64,000 nt of DNA from JAMXLO01 sp963812475 (GTDB lineage: Bacteria; Pseudomonadota; Alphaproteobacteria; Acetobacterales; Acetobacteraceae), in the NCBI GenBank assembly GCA_963812475.1, contig CAWEVI010000010.1, positions 1 to 64,000 of the forward strand, in the 5' to 3' direction. Numbering within the stretch: position 1 is the first letter of the stretch; each line of letters opens with the position of its first letter. The translations under genes were made by a program, and so were the position numbers. This document shows, piece by piece, positions 39,950 to 50,360 of this stretch. The notes below the pieces were generated by a model that worked only from the letters and a program-made list of their open reading frames with translations, ran no database searches and was not told where the DNA came from.

Positions 39950-41113
39950 TCAGCGGCGGAAACTGGACACGCTCTCCAGCCTTGCTGACCATAGGAACTG
40001 ATCGATCGGACGGGCAGACACAAGCAGATATCCGGCGTCGTGCAGGGTCCGTGCGTCGCGCGCCAGCGTTGCGGGATTGCAGCTCACATAAATGACGGCC
40101 GGCGGCATGGCGGTGGCAATCTGTGTCATCTGTGCCGCCGCCCCACCCTGCGGCGGATCCAGCACCACTGCTGCGACACCGGCCAACTCCTTCGCCATCA
40201 CCGGCTGCCGGGCAAGATCGCGCTGCACCGCCTCGATGCGTCCGGCAAGTCCGGCCTGGTTCGCGGCGAACCGCAGAGCGTTAGTGGACGCGGCGTCGCC
40301 TTCCCACGCGGTGACGCGTCCGCGGCCCGCGAGGGCAAAGGTGAAGGTTCCGCAGCCGGCGTAAAGCTCGGCGATGCGCGTCTTCGGCGGCAGTTTCTCG
40401 GGCAACGCGTCGAGGACGGTGCTCACGATCGCTGCCTCGCCGGCGGCGGACGCCTGCAGGAATGCGCCAGGCGGTGGCGACACCGCGACGCCCGACAGCG
40501 CAATGACGGGTGGGCGCATTATGCAAACTGGCTCAACCTCGCCATTGCCTTGCGCCCAGGCGATGCGCGGCAGATTCTGCACGCGCGCGAATTCGTTGAC
40601 GGCGAGACGATCGGCAAGTGTCAGCGTCGCGTCGGTCCGCAGCAGGAGGTCCACGCCCGCATCCAGGACGTTTGCGATCAGCGAACCGTCCCGGTGCAGG
40701 GCCTGCATCCGCGTGAGCAGGCGGCGAATCGGCGCGATCAGCGCCACCAGAACTGGATGCAGCACGGGGCAGGTGTTGAAATTCACGACCTCGGTGCTGC
40801 GCAACCGGTGCAGCCCAAGCAGGACCCCGTCGCGCGTCCGGCGTGCGGCAAGATCCATGCGGCGTCGTTCGCCGGGTAGTGTACGCGCCGGCGCCGACAG
40901 CGCGACGTCGACGAAGCCGGCGCGGCGGAGGGCGGAGGCGAGAACATCCGACTTGCGCGCGATATAGGCGTCGTCGCGCCAGTGTTGCAGCACGCAGCCG
41001 CCGCATGTGCCGAAATACGGGCACGGCGGTTCTACGCGCGCGGTGCCTGGGTCGGGAAGGGGTGGAGACCCCGCCCCTCCCCTAACGTGAGGGGGAGCCA
41101 TCCTATCAGTCAT
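39950..41113 (-). CDS. Class I SAM-dependent RNA (uracil-5-)methyltransferase, RlmD/TrmA type
   Basis: A 387-residue RNA m5U methyltransferase. CPYFGTCGGCVLQH (31-44) gives three of the 4Fe-4S cysteines. The SAM fold begins AELYAGCGTFTFALA, followed by VVLDPPQGG and the catalytic-cysteine segment YVSCNPATLARD. DPPQGG instead of the usual DPPRxG is a small deviation. The start is uncertain: the ATG at 41113 and the ATG at 41101 both lie in a palindromic repeat that also encodes the low-complexity N-terminus (MAPPHVRGGAGSPPLPDPG). The TRAM domain found in many RlmD proteins is absent. It converges on the PhyH gene. Confidence 0.87.
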   Translation of the reverse strand: MTDRMAPPHVRGGAGSPPLPDPGTARVEPPCPYFGTCGGCVLQHWRDDAYIARKSDVLASALRRAGFVDVALSAPARTLPGERRRMDLAARRTRDGVLLGLHRLRSTEVVNFNTCPVLHPVLVALIAPIRRLLTRMQALHRDGSLIANVLDAGVDLLLRTDATLTLADRLAVNEFARVQNLPRIAWAQGNGEVEPVCIMRPPVIALSGVAVSPPPGAFLQASAAGEAAIVSTVLDALPEKLPPKTRIAELYAGCGTFTFALAGRGRVTAWEGDAASTNALRFAANQAGLAGRIEAVQRDLARQPVMAKELAGVAAVVLDPPQGGAAAQMTQIATAMPPAVIYVSCNPATLARDARTLHDAGYLLVSARPIDQFLWSARLESVSSFRR

Positions 41114-41140
41114 ACTCCCCCTTCCCTTGCGGGAGAGGGT
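41055..41140. repeat. Palindromic CT-rich repeat (copy 1)
   Basis: CCCCTCCCCTAACGTGAGGGGGAG and then ATACTCCCCCTTCCCTTGCGGGAGAGGG form inverted arms. The same element recurs at 56665-56745. Here it overlaps the 5' end of the RNA methyltransferase gene and supplies both its ribosome-site-like purines and its first codons. Confidence 0.65.
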
Positions 41141-41157
41141 GGGAGCAGCTCTCGCGT

Positions 41158-42360
41158 TCAGCCGCCGAAGGCCGACAGGCCGGTCTGAGCGCGGCCCAGG
41201 ATCAGGGCATGCACGTCGTGCGTGCCCTCGTAGGTGTTGACCGCTTCCAGATTCATCACATGGCGGATCACGTGGTACTCGTCCGATACGCCGTTGCCGC
41301 CGTGCATGTCGCGTGCCTCGCGTGCGATCGCCAGCGCCTTGCCGCAGCTGTTGCGCTTCAGCAGGCTGATCATCTCCGGTGCGGCGTTGTCCGCATCGAT
41401 CAGCCGGCCCAGCCGCAGCACCGATTGCAGGCCGAGCGTGATCTCGGTCTGCATATCGACTAGCTTCTTCTGCACAAGCTGCGTCGCCGCCAGCGGCCGG
41501 CCGAACATGATGCGCTGGAGCGTGTAGTCGCGCGCCGCCTGCCAGCAGAATTCCGCTGCACCCAGCGCGCCCCAGGCAATGCCGTAGCGCGCGTTGTTCA
41601 GACACGAGAACGGCCCACGCAGGCCCTTCACCGCAGGCAGCATCGCGTCCTCGGGGATCGTCACGTTGTCCATCATGATCATGCCGGTGACCGACGCGCG
41701 CAGTGAGAATTTTCCTTCTATTTTCGGTGCGCTGAGCCCCTTCATCCCCTTCTCCAGGATGAAGCCGCGGATATCGCCGGCATCGTCCTTCGCCCATACC
41801 ACCAGCACATCGGCGATCGGCGCGTTGGTGATCCAGGTCTTCGATCCGTTCAGCACATAGCCGCCATCCACACGCTTCGCCCGCGTGCGCATCGACGCAG
41901 GGTCTGATCCGGCGTCCGGCTCGGTCAGGCCGAAGCAGCCGACCCATTCACCGCTGCGCAACTTCGGCAGGTATTTTTCCTTTTGCGCCTCCGAACCAAA
42001 ATCCCAGATTGGATACATCACCAGCGAGGACTGCACGGAGAATGCCGAGCGGTATCCGGAATCCACCCGCTCCACCTCGCGCGCGATCAGCCCGTAGCTG
42101 ACGTAGTTCACACCGGCGCAGCCATAGCCTTCCAGCGTGGCGCCGAGGAACCCCATCTCGCCCATCTCGTTCATGATCTCGCGGTCGAACCTTTCGTGCC
42201 GGTTCGCATGAATCACGCGCGGGAAGAGCTTCTCCTGGCAGGTACTCGTGCGCGGCGTCACGGATCGCGCGCTCTTCCTCGGTCAGCTGTTCGTCGAGGC
42301 GCAGCGCGTCGTCCCATTTGAATTCGGTGAAGTGACTTTTGTGTCGAACGGGTGCGTCGT

Positions 42361-42364
<4 letters not shown>
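41158..42364 (-). pseudogene. Acyl-CoA dehydrogenase, glutaryl-CoA dehydrogenase type, one-base frameshift near 42238
   Basis: The reading frame opened by the ATG at 42364 gives MNDAPVRHKSHFTEFKWDDA and continues to RDAAHEYL, then leaves the family pattern. The adjacent frame carries on with EKLFPRVIHANRHERFDREI to the normal C-terminus at 41158. An extra G at about 42237-42238 explains this: removing it restores HEYLQEKLFPRV. The rest is intact: GLTEPDAGSDPASM, GSKTWITNAPIADVLVVWAK, and the glutaryl-CoA-type catalytic Glu in NTYEGTHDVHALILGRAQTG. Glutaryl-CoA dehydrogenase makes crotonyl-CoA in lysine and tryptophan breakdown. The start overlaps the helicase stop (ATGA). A sequencing error is plausible. 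Confidence 0.82.
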
Positions 42365-43977
<1,613 letters not shown>

Positions 43978-44081
43978 ATCATGTCCAGTCGACTTGCTGG
44001 TCGCGACGCAGCGTCGCGCTACCCGCGCATGAGGCCGCCTGATGGCCGCCCGCGCGTAACGAGCGGGGTATCAGGAGGAAA

Positions 44082-44150
44082 GTGTTGAAAGTCAAGTTCG
44101 GCTATCGTCGGGTGCAGGCCGCTGTGCGAACGACACACCGCAGCATATAA
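44082..44150 (+). CDS. Possible 22-residue leader peptide
   Basis: A short frame starting GTG (44082) or TTG (44085) follows AGGAGG at 44073-44078, the best ribosome site in the region, and encodes a strongly basic peptide (VLKVKFGYRRVQAAVRTTHR plus two residues) ending at TAA 44150. It precedes the Pro/Tyr-rich gene by 55 bp. It may be a translated leader or chance. Confidence 0.3.
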   Translation: MLKVKFGYRRVQAAVRTTHRSI

Positions 44151-44205
44151 CTGGGGCCGAACCGGATCATATACCAGCATACACTGCGATGCGAGGTCGT
44201 ATAGA

Positions 44206-44589
44206 ATGATCAGAGTGATTCCAATCAGTCTCCGCCGCGCGCTGCTCGTATCGGCGCTTGGTGCGCTACTTGCCGGCGGGCTGGCGGTTCCCGGCCCGGC
44301 GCACGCCCGCGTCTTTGTCGGCTTCGGTTTCCCGCTGTTTGTCGGTCCACCGGCCTACTACCCGCCGCCGGTATATTATCCGCCACCGCCCTATTACCCA
44401 CCGCCCTACTACCCACCACCGCAGGCCTACTACCCGCCGCCTGCGTCCTATGCGCCCCGGCCATCCGGGCCGTCCGGCCAGGCTTGCTACGCTGGCGGCA
44501 CGGTCTGTCCGATGGAGCGCCCGACCGGATCCGGCTCCTCGTGCTACTGCACGACAGCGCAGGGCAGGGTCTGGGGACGGGCAAGCTGA
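44206..44589 (+). CDS. Secreted Pro/Tyr-rich protein with YYPPP repeats
   Basis: A 127-residue exported protein of unknown function. Residues 1-35 are a signal peptide ending GPAHARV. Residues about 48-85 are tandem YYPPP-type repeats (AYYPPPVYYPPPPYYPPPYYPPPQAYYPPP). The end has four cysteines (ACYAGGTVCPMERPTGSGSSCYC) that could form two disulphides. Similar low-complexity surface proteins are common in Rhizobiales and Acetobacteraceae without known roles. The stop overlaps the GH15 start (TGATG), so the two are translationally coupled. Confidence 0.8.
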   Translation: MIRVIPISLRRALLVSALGALLAGGLAVPGPAHARVFVGFGFPLFVGPPAYYPPPVYYPPPPYYPPPYYPPPQAYYPPPASYAPRPSGPSGQACYAGGTVCPMERPTGSGSSCYCTTAQGRVWGRAS

Positions 44590-46502
44590 TGGCGAGCCCG
44601 CCCGGCACGGCGCCGCCCGAGCAGATCCGACATAATCCGCGAGAACGGCCGTCGGCACCGCAACTCGCCCAGCACACGGCGCCGATCGAGGATTACGCCC
44701 TGATCGGCGATTGCCGCAGCGCTGCGCTGGTCAGCCGCGACGGCTCGATAGACTGGCTGTGCTGGCCGCGCTTCGACAGCCCTGCCTGTTTCGCGGCACT
44801 TGTCGGCACGCCGGACAACGGGCGCTGGCGGATCGCGCCGCAGGATTCGTCGGTCAAAATCAGCCGGCAATACCGCGACGGCACGATGATCCTGGAGACG
44901 GTGTTCGACACGCGGGACGGCAGCGTTGCGCTGATCGACTTCATGTCCGCCACATCCGGCAACTCTTCGGTGGTGCGGATCGTCGAGGGGCGAAGCGGGG
45001 AGGTCGCGATGCGGCTCGATCTCGCGCTGCGGTTCGACTACGGCTCAGCCGTGCCATGGGTGACGCAGTTGCAACACCGCACCGGGCTGCGCGCCATCGC
45101 GGGGCCGGACCTTGTGCTGCTGGCCTGCGGCGTTCCCCTGCATGGCCGCCATCTGACCACGATCGCCGAGTTCAGCGTCGCGGCAGGCCAGCGCGTGCCG
45201 TTCGTATTGTCCCATGGACCGTCGCATGCGCCGGATCCGGTAATTCCGAACGCCGATGCGGCGCTGGCTGAATCCGAGGCGGAGTGGGCCGCGTGGTCGG
45301 CCAAATGTACCTACCACGGCGCTTGGCGGGGGCAGGTACAGCGGTCGCTGGTCACGCTGAAGGCGCTGACCTATCAACCGACCGGCGGCATTGTCGCGGC
45401 GCCGACGACCTCGCTGCCAGAGTTGCCAGGTGGCGAGCGCAACTGGGATTACCGCTATTGCTGGTTGCGCGACGCCACGCTGACGTTGCTGGCGCTGGCG
45501 CACGCTGGTTACTCCGACGAGGCAAGGGCCTGGGGTGCGTGGCTGCGCCGCAGCGTGGCCGGCACGCCCGCGCAGGTGCAGACACTGTACGGGCTGGCCG
45601 GCGAGCGCTGGCTGATGGAGTGGGAAGTCCCATGGCTTGCCGGTTATGGAGGCGCGCGCCCGGTGCGGATCGGTAATGCCGCGAGCGCTCAGCTTCAGCT
45701 CGACGTGTATGGCGAGCTGATGGACGCGATGTATCAGGAGATGCACCATGGCCTGGCCCGGCCAGCGACGAGCTGGAACATCCAGCGCGCGCTGATCGGC
45801 CATTTGGCGGAAACCTGGGAGCAGCCGGACGAGAGCATCTGGGAGGTGCGAGGCGGTCCGCAGCACTTCACGTTCTCCAAGGCGATGGCCTGGGTTGCGA
45901 TGGATCGTGTGATTCGCGGCGCGGAGGAATTCCATCTGCCCGGGAAGCTCGACGAATGGCGTATATTGCGCCAGCGCATCCATGACTCGGTCTGCCGCGA
46001 CGGGTACAACGCGGAGAAGCGCAGCTTCGTGCAGTATTATGGCGGTACCACGCTCGACGCCAGCCTGTTGCTGCTGCCGATCGTTGGCTTTCTGCCGCCC
46101 GACGATCCGCGCATCATCGGAACTGTCGAGGCGATCCAGCGGGAGTTGACGGTTGATGGGCTGGTGATGCGGTATCGAACACATGAGGGTGTCGATGGCC
46201 TGCCGCCTGGCGAGGGCGTCTTCCTCGCGTGCAGCTTCTGGCTGGTCGATAATCTCGTGCTGCTGGGACGCCGCGAGGAAGCCTGTGTCCTGTTCGAGCG
46301 CCTGCTCGGTCTGTGCAATGATGTCGGCCTGCTGGCCGAAGAATACGATCCCCGCACCTGTCGCCAGCTTGGCAACTTCCCGCAGGCATTTTCCCATCTG
46401 GCCCTGATCAACACTGCACTGAACCTGGAGAACCACGGGCCTGCTCAGAAGCGGCGTGCGCATGGGCATTCCAGACCGCATCCGCCCGAGGCTTCACCGT
46501 GA
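44589..46502 (+). CDS. Glycoside hydrolase family 15 protein (glucoamylase/trehalase-like)
   Basis: A 637-residue cytosolic enzyme; no signal peptide. The N-terminal beta-sandwich begins IEDYALIGDCRSAALVSRDGSIDWLCWPRFDSPACFAALVG, the usual opening of bacterial GH15 proteins. The (alpha/alpha)6 barrel has GGERNWDYRYCWLRDATLTL with the substrate-binding WDYRYCWLRD, and the C-terminal catalytic region is LLAEEYDPRTCRQLGNFPQAFSHLALINTA. It probably inverts alpha-glucosidic bonds of trehalose or glucans; which one cannot be told. It is coupled to the preceding secreted protein gene, though one product is cytosolic. Confidence 0.88.
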   Translation: MASPPGTAPPEQIRHNPRERPSAPQLAQHTAPIEDYALIGDCRSAALVSRDGSIDWLCWPRFDSPACFAALVGTPDNGRWRIAPQDSSVKISRQYRDGTMILETVFDTRDGSVALIDFMSATSGNSSVVRIVEGRSGEVAMRLDLALRFDYGSAVPWVTQLQHRTGLRAIAGPDLVLLACGVPLHGRHLTTIAEFSVAAGQRVPFVLSHGPSHAPDPVIPNADAALAESEAEWAAWSAKCTYHGAWRGQVQRSLVTLKALTYQPTGGIVAAPTTSLPELPGGERNWDYRYCWLRDATLTLLALAHAGYSDEARAWGAWLRRSVAGTPAQVQTLYGLAGERWLMEWEVPWLAGYGGARPVRIGNAASAQLQLDVYGELMDAMYQEMHHGLARPATSWNIQRALIGHLAETWEQPDESIWEVRGGPQHFTFSKAMAWVAMDRVIRGAEEFHLPGKLDEWRILRQRIHDSVCRDGYNAEKRSFVQYYGGTTLDASLLLLPIVGFLPPDDPRIIGTVEAIQRELTVDGLVMRYRTHEGVDGLPPGEGVFLACSFWLVDNLVLLGRREEACVLFERLLGLCNDVGLLAEEYDPRTCRQLGNFPQAFSHLALINTALNLENHGPAQKRRAHGHSRPHPPEASP

Positions 46503-46585
46503 ACGGTGCGGATCAGGCATAACGCGTGCAAGCTTCCTATCGTCCATCGCCACGGAGCTTCTGTCCCCTATCCCCTTGGTTTTCG

Positions 46586-46684
46586 GCGTCATCCCGGCGA
46601 AAGCAGGAACCCAGCCCGCAACCGGGTCCCCGCTTTCGCCGAATGGGGTTTCGCGGACGACATCGGCTGTTCATGGGAATGACA
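46586..46684. repeat. Palindromic intergenic repeat (CGTCAT...GAAAGC type)
   Basis: GGCGAAAGCAGGAACCCAG (46596-46614) faces an inverted partner GGGTCCCCGCTTTCGCC (46624-46640), and CGTCATCCC at 46587 faces GGGAATGAC at 46676. This is the widespread proteobacterial CGTCATCCCxGCGAAAGCxGG intergenic element. It lies between the GH15 and phnC genes. Confidence 0.65.
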
Positions 46685-46737
46685 TCGTTCTGTCATTGCC
46701 CACACGCTATGGCGTCATTGGGCAAGCCGGGGAAGCC

Positions 46738-47550
46738 ATGCTGCAGCTTGACGATGTCACGCGCAGGTTCGGCGAGCGTGTCGCCGTCGCCGATGCAACG
46801 CTGACCGTTCCCGCCGGCCAGATGGTCGGCATCATCGGGCGTTCCGGCGCGGGGAAATCCACGCTGCTGCGGATGGTCAACCGACTGATCGAGCCCACCA
46901 CTGGCCGGGTGCTGTTCGATGGCCGTGACATAACCGGGCTCCACGGTCGTGCAGTTCACGACTGGCGTGCCAGTGCCGCGATGATCTTCCAGCAATTCAA
47001 CCTGGTGCCGCGACTCGACGTGCTGACCAATGTGTTGGCCGGACGGCTGCATCGGATCCCGACCGTCCGTGCTTTGCTCAAGCTGTTCACTGCGCGCGAG
47101 CGTGCCCTGGCGATCCGGGCGCTGGACCGGCTGGGCATTGCCGAACTGGCGCTGAATCGCGCCGATGCGCTGTCAGGCGGCCAGCAGCAACGCGTGGCGA
47201 TCGCGCGGGCGCTGATGCAGGAGCCGCGGCTTCTGCTGGCCGACGAACCGATCGCTTCGCTCGACCCGATGAATGCAAGGCTGGTAATGGACGCGCTGCG
47301 TGACATCAACCGGTACGACGGCATCACCGTGCTGTGCAATCTGCACACACTGGACACCGCGCGGGCCTATTGCGACCGGATTGTCGGCATGGCGCAGGGA
47401 CGCATCGTGTTCGACGGCGCGCCCGATGCGCTGACCGAGGATGCCGTGCGGGAGATCTACGGCGCCACCGAGCACGGCCACGTCGTGGACGAGCGGATCA
47501 CCTCGACGAGTATCGCCGCGTCCGGTCTGCCGGCCTACGCCCGCGCCTGA
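46738..47550 (+). CDS. phnC: Phosphonate/phosphite ABC transporter ATP-binding protein
   Basis: A 270-residue cytoplasmic ATPase. Walker A GRSGAGKST, the PhnC-type MIFQQFNLVPRLDVLTNVLAGRLHRIPT, signature LSGGQQQRVAIARALMQ, Walker B LLLADEPIASLDP and TVLCNLHTLDTARAYCDRIVGMAQGRIVFDG all match PhnC. The start ATG follows GGGGAAGCC. It heads a four-gene transporter set (C-D-E-E). Confidence 0.92.
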   Translation: MLQLDDVTRRFGERVAVADATLTVPAGQMVGIIGRSGAGKSTLLRMVNRLIEPTTGRVLFDGRDITGLHGRAVHDWRASAAMIFQQFNLVPRLDVLTNVLAGRLHRIPTVRALLKLFTARERALAIRALDRLGIAELALNRADALSGGQQQRVAIARALMQEPRLLLADEPIASLDPMNARLVMDALRDINRYDGITVLCNLHTLDTARAYCDRIVGMAQGRIVFDGAPDALTEDAVREIYGATEHGHVVDERITSTSIAASGLPAYARA

Positions 47551-47592
47551 TCCGATACCGAACATCCTACTTCACCAGGGGAGAACGAGAGC

Positions 47593-48516
47593 ATGCTGCG
47601 CAGATTTGGCATGATGGCGCTTGCCGCCGCATTCGGACTGGGACTGGCTGCCGCACACGCCCAGACCGAGAAAATCAAGGAGTTCCGTATCGGCATACTG
47701 GGCGGAGAGAACACGCAGGACCGTCTGGCGCGCTACGACAAATTCCAGCAGCTTCTGTCAAAGCATCTCGGCATGCCGGTGAAGCTGTTCCCGGCGGCCG
47801 ACTATGCGGGCGTGATGCAGGGCATCGCAGCCGGGCAGCTCGAAGCGGCCGAGTTCGGGGCATCCGGCTTCGCCGGCGCCTGGCTCGACTGCAAATGCAT
47901 CGAGCCGATCGTGGTGCCGCAGGAGCAGGACGGTTCGACCTATTACTATTCGGTCATGGTCGTCCGCGCGGATTCCGGGATCAAGACGCTGGAGGACATG
48001 AAGGGCCATTCACTTGCATGGGCCGATCCAAACTCCACGTCCGGCTATCTCATCCCGAGCGCCACGCTGAAGACAAAGGGCATCAAGCTGGATGATGGCG
48101 CGTATTTCTCGAAGACCGGTTTCTCTGGCGGTCACGAGCAGGGCGTGGTCGCGGTGCTCAACAAGCAATACGACGGTGCGGTGACCTGGACCTCCGGCCA
48201 GGGCGAAAAGTCCGAGGGCTTTACGCGCGGCAATCTCCGCTCGATGGTCGACAAGAACATGTTGAAGATGTCCGACATCACGATCATCTGGCAGTCAGGA
48301 AAGATTCCCAATGGTCCCTGGGCCATGCGGATCGCGCTACCGGCCGAACTGAAGAAGACGTTCGCCGACTTCATGCTCGACCTGCCGAAGTCGCATCACA
48401 GCATCTATGACGATGTGGAGATGGGCTCGGGTGTAGGCTATGCGCCGGCGACGATGGAACTTTACAAGGACATCATCGACCTGCGGCTGGCCGAACAGCG
48501 CGCCAACCGCTCCTGA
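47593..48516 (+). CDS. phnD: Phosphonate/phosphite ABC transporter substrate-binding protein
   Basis: A 307-residue periplasmic protein. Residues 1-23 are a signal peptide ending AAAHA. FRIGILGGENTQDRLARYDKFQQLLSKHLGMPVKLF and ADYAGVMQGIAAGQLEAAEFGASGFAGAW are typical of PhnD, followed by DPNSTSGYLIPSA and GFSGGHEQGVVAVLNKQYDGAVTWTSG. GGGGAGAACGAGAGC precedes the ATG. Homologues bind phosphonates, phosphite or hypophosphite. No C-P lyase, phosphonatase or ptx genes are in the window to say which. Confidence 0.92.
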   Translation: MLRRFGMMALAAAFGLGLAAAHAQTEKIKEFRIGILGGENTQDRLARYDKFQQLLSKHLGMPVKLFPAADYAGVMQGIAAGQLEAAEFGASGFAGAWLDCKCIEPIVVPQEQDGSTYYYSVMVVRADSGIKTLEDMKGHSLAWADPNSTSGYLIPSATLKTKGIKLDDGAYFSKTGFSGGHEQGVVAVLNKQYDGAVTWTSGQGEKSEGFTRGNLRSMVDKNMLKMSDITIIWQSGKIPNGPWAMRIALPAELKKTFADFMLDLPKSHHSIYDDVEMGSGVGYAPATMELYKDIIDLRLAEQRANRS

Positions 48517-48562
48517 TGGGAATGCGGGGCGGTGCTGGCACCGCCCCCGGCATTTGATTCGA

Positions 48563-49489
48563 ATGAGTGACGCCACCGACCATCCGACCTATCGTCTGTT
48601 CGCGGCGCGATATGCCGAGCTGCGCCGCGGGCGGCGCACCGAGACCCTGCTGACGATCGCCATCGTCGGTCTGCTGGTTTTGGTCTCCGTCATCGACACC
48701 GAGTTCTACCCATCACGGATCGTCGCCGGCTTGCCGCGGATCGGCGAGTACTTCGGAAAACTGTTCAGTGTCGTGCCGGAACGCGGCGCCGATCCCGTGC
48801 CGGTGCTGGCGCTTTCTCACCTGTTCGGCGGGGTGAAGGAGCCGCAGTCGGTGGCGTATTGGTTCTACCGGATCGGCACCTATGCGGCGTTGTTGTGGCA
48901 GACCGTGCAGATGGCGGTGCTGGCCACCGTGATGGGGTTCACCGGCGCCTTCGTCCTGTCGTTTCCCGCCGCGCGCAATCTGGTCCGCTACCGTGCCATA
49001 CTCTGGCTCACACGCCGCCTGCTTGAGGTGATGCGCTCGATACCCCAGGTGGTGCTGGCGTTCATTTTGGTATGGCCGTTCGGCATCGGTCCGCTCGCCG
49101 GCATCCTGGCGATCGGCATCCATTCGACCGGCGCGCTCGGAAAATTGTTCTCCGAGGTCAATGAGAATGCCGACATGCGCGCCGTGGAGGGCATGCGCGC
49201 CGCCGGCGGCAACTGGCTCGAGGTGGTGCGCTACGGCATGGTGCCTCAGGTACTGCCGGGTTTCCTCAGCTACGCACTGCTGCGCTTCGAGATCAACGTG
49301 CGATCCTCGACGATCATCGGCTTTGTCGGCGCCGGCGGGATCGGCCAGGAATTCAAACGGGTGATCGGCTTCAACATCTACGAGGAGGTGAGCGCGATCG
49401 CCATCCTTATTCTGATCATCGTCATGTTGGTTGACCTTGCGTCGGAACGGATCCGGGCGAGGGTCATCGGCAATCTGCTTGTCCGATGA
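48563..49489 (+). CDS. phnE: Phosphonate ABC transporter permease (PhnE, first)
   Basis: A 308-residue inner-membrane permease with about six hydrophobic segments (TEFYPSRIV is the usual PhnE periplasmic start after the first). The EAA-like coupling loop is EGMRAAGGNWLEVVRYGMVPQVLPGFLSYALLRFEINVRSSTIIGFVGAGGIGQEF. No strong ribosome site precedes the ATG at 48563, 46 bp after phnD. It would pair with the second permease in a heterodimeric channel. Confidence 0.9.
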   Translation: MSDATDHPTYRLFAARYAELRRGRRTETLLTIAIVGLLVLVSVIDTEFYPSRIVAGLPRIGEYFGKLFSVVPERGADPVPVLALSHLFGGVKEPQSVAYWFYRIGTYAALLWQTVQMAVLATVMGFTGAFVLSFPAARNLVRYRAILWLTRRLLEVMRSIPQVVLAFILVWPFGIGPLAGILAIGIHSTGALGKLFSEVNENADMRAVEGMRAAGGNWLEVVRYGMVPQVLPGFLSYALLRFEINVRSSTIIGFVGAGGIGQEFKRVIGFNIYEEVSAIAILILIIVMLVDLASERIRARVIGNLLVR

Positions 49490-49499
49490 GTGGGGGCCG

Positions 49500-50357
49500 A
49501 TGAACGGGGCGATCCGGCTTGCCGACATCACCGAAGGCGACATCGGTCGCGCCCGCGCACGCCTGCCACGGGCCTTTGGCGCTCCCTGGTCCGAACGCGC
49601 GATCCACGCAGCGCTGGCCGTCGCCATCGTGGCCTGGCTCGGCTATCTGCATTGGCTGTTCGACTTCGGCAGGATCTTCTCCGGTCTCGACCGGCTGTGG
49701 GTGATCGTCGGCCTCATGGTCGACTGGTCCCAGTTCGCAAAATGGGACCATGCCGCGCTGCTGAAGTCGATGGTGGAAACCATCGCGATGGCGTTCCTGG
49801 GCACGCTGCTTTCATCCGTCGTTGCACTGCCGCTTGGCTTCCTCGGCGCGCGCAACGTAATCCCATATAGCGTGTTCCGCTTTTTCACGCGCCGGATGTT
49901 CGATGTGTTCCGCGGGCTCGATCAGCTGATCTGGGCGTTGGTTTTCGTCCGGGCGATGGGGCTCGGGCCGATCGCCGGCATCCTGGCGATCTTCGTCTCC
50001 GACACCGGCGTGCTGGCGAAGCTCTACGCCGAGGCGATCGAAAATGCCGACAAGGGACAGGTCGAGAGCATCCGTTCGACGGGTGCCGGTCAACTGATGA
50101 CGCTGCGCCTTGGCGTGCTGCCGCAGGTATTGCCGGTGATGGTAAGCCAGGCCCTCTACCAATTCGAGTCCAATTCGCGCGAGGCGACAATTCTTGGCCT
50201 CGTCGGCGCCGGCGGCATCGGACTGCGCCTGTCCGAGCGCATCCAGATCAATGCGTGGGACCAGGTGGCCTACATCATCGTGCTGATCCTGATCACCGTG
50301 GCGGCAATCGATTTCGTTTCGAAGCGCATCCGCACCCGGCTTATAGCGGGGCGGTAG
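49500..50357 (+). CDS. phnE: Phosphonate ABC transporter permease (PhnE, second)
   Basis: A 285-residue inner-membrane permease and paralogue of the previous gene. The coupling loop is ESIRSTGAGQLMTLRLGVLPQVLPVMVSQALYQFESNSREATILGLVGAGGIGLRL. The start is 10 bp after the preceding stop with GTGGGGG upstream. Two tandem phnE genes are common in PhnCDEE systems. The gene converges on the RND pump gene, with the two stop codons 3 bp apart. Confidence 0.9.
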   Translation: MNGAIRLADITEGDIGRARARLPRAFGAPWSERAIHAALAVAIVAWLGYLHWLFDFGRIFSGLDRLWVIVGLMVDWSQFAKWDHAALLKSMVETIAMAFLGTLLSSVVALPLGFLGARNVIPYSVFRFFTRRMFDVFRGLDQLIWALVFVRAMGLGPIAGILAIFVSDTGVLAKLYAEAIENADKGQVESIRSTGAGQLMTLRLGVLPQVLPVMVSQALYQFESNSREATILGLVGAGGIGLRLSERIQINAWDQVAYIIVLILITVAAIDFVSKRIRTRLIAGR

Positions 50358-50360
50358 GGA

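Noticed and set aside
39950..41947. 665-codon minus-strand frame joining the methyltransferase to upstream sequence
   Set aside because: The part beyond 41113 is the out-of-frame shadow of the acyl-CoA dehydrogenase gene.
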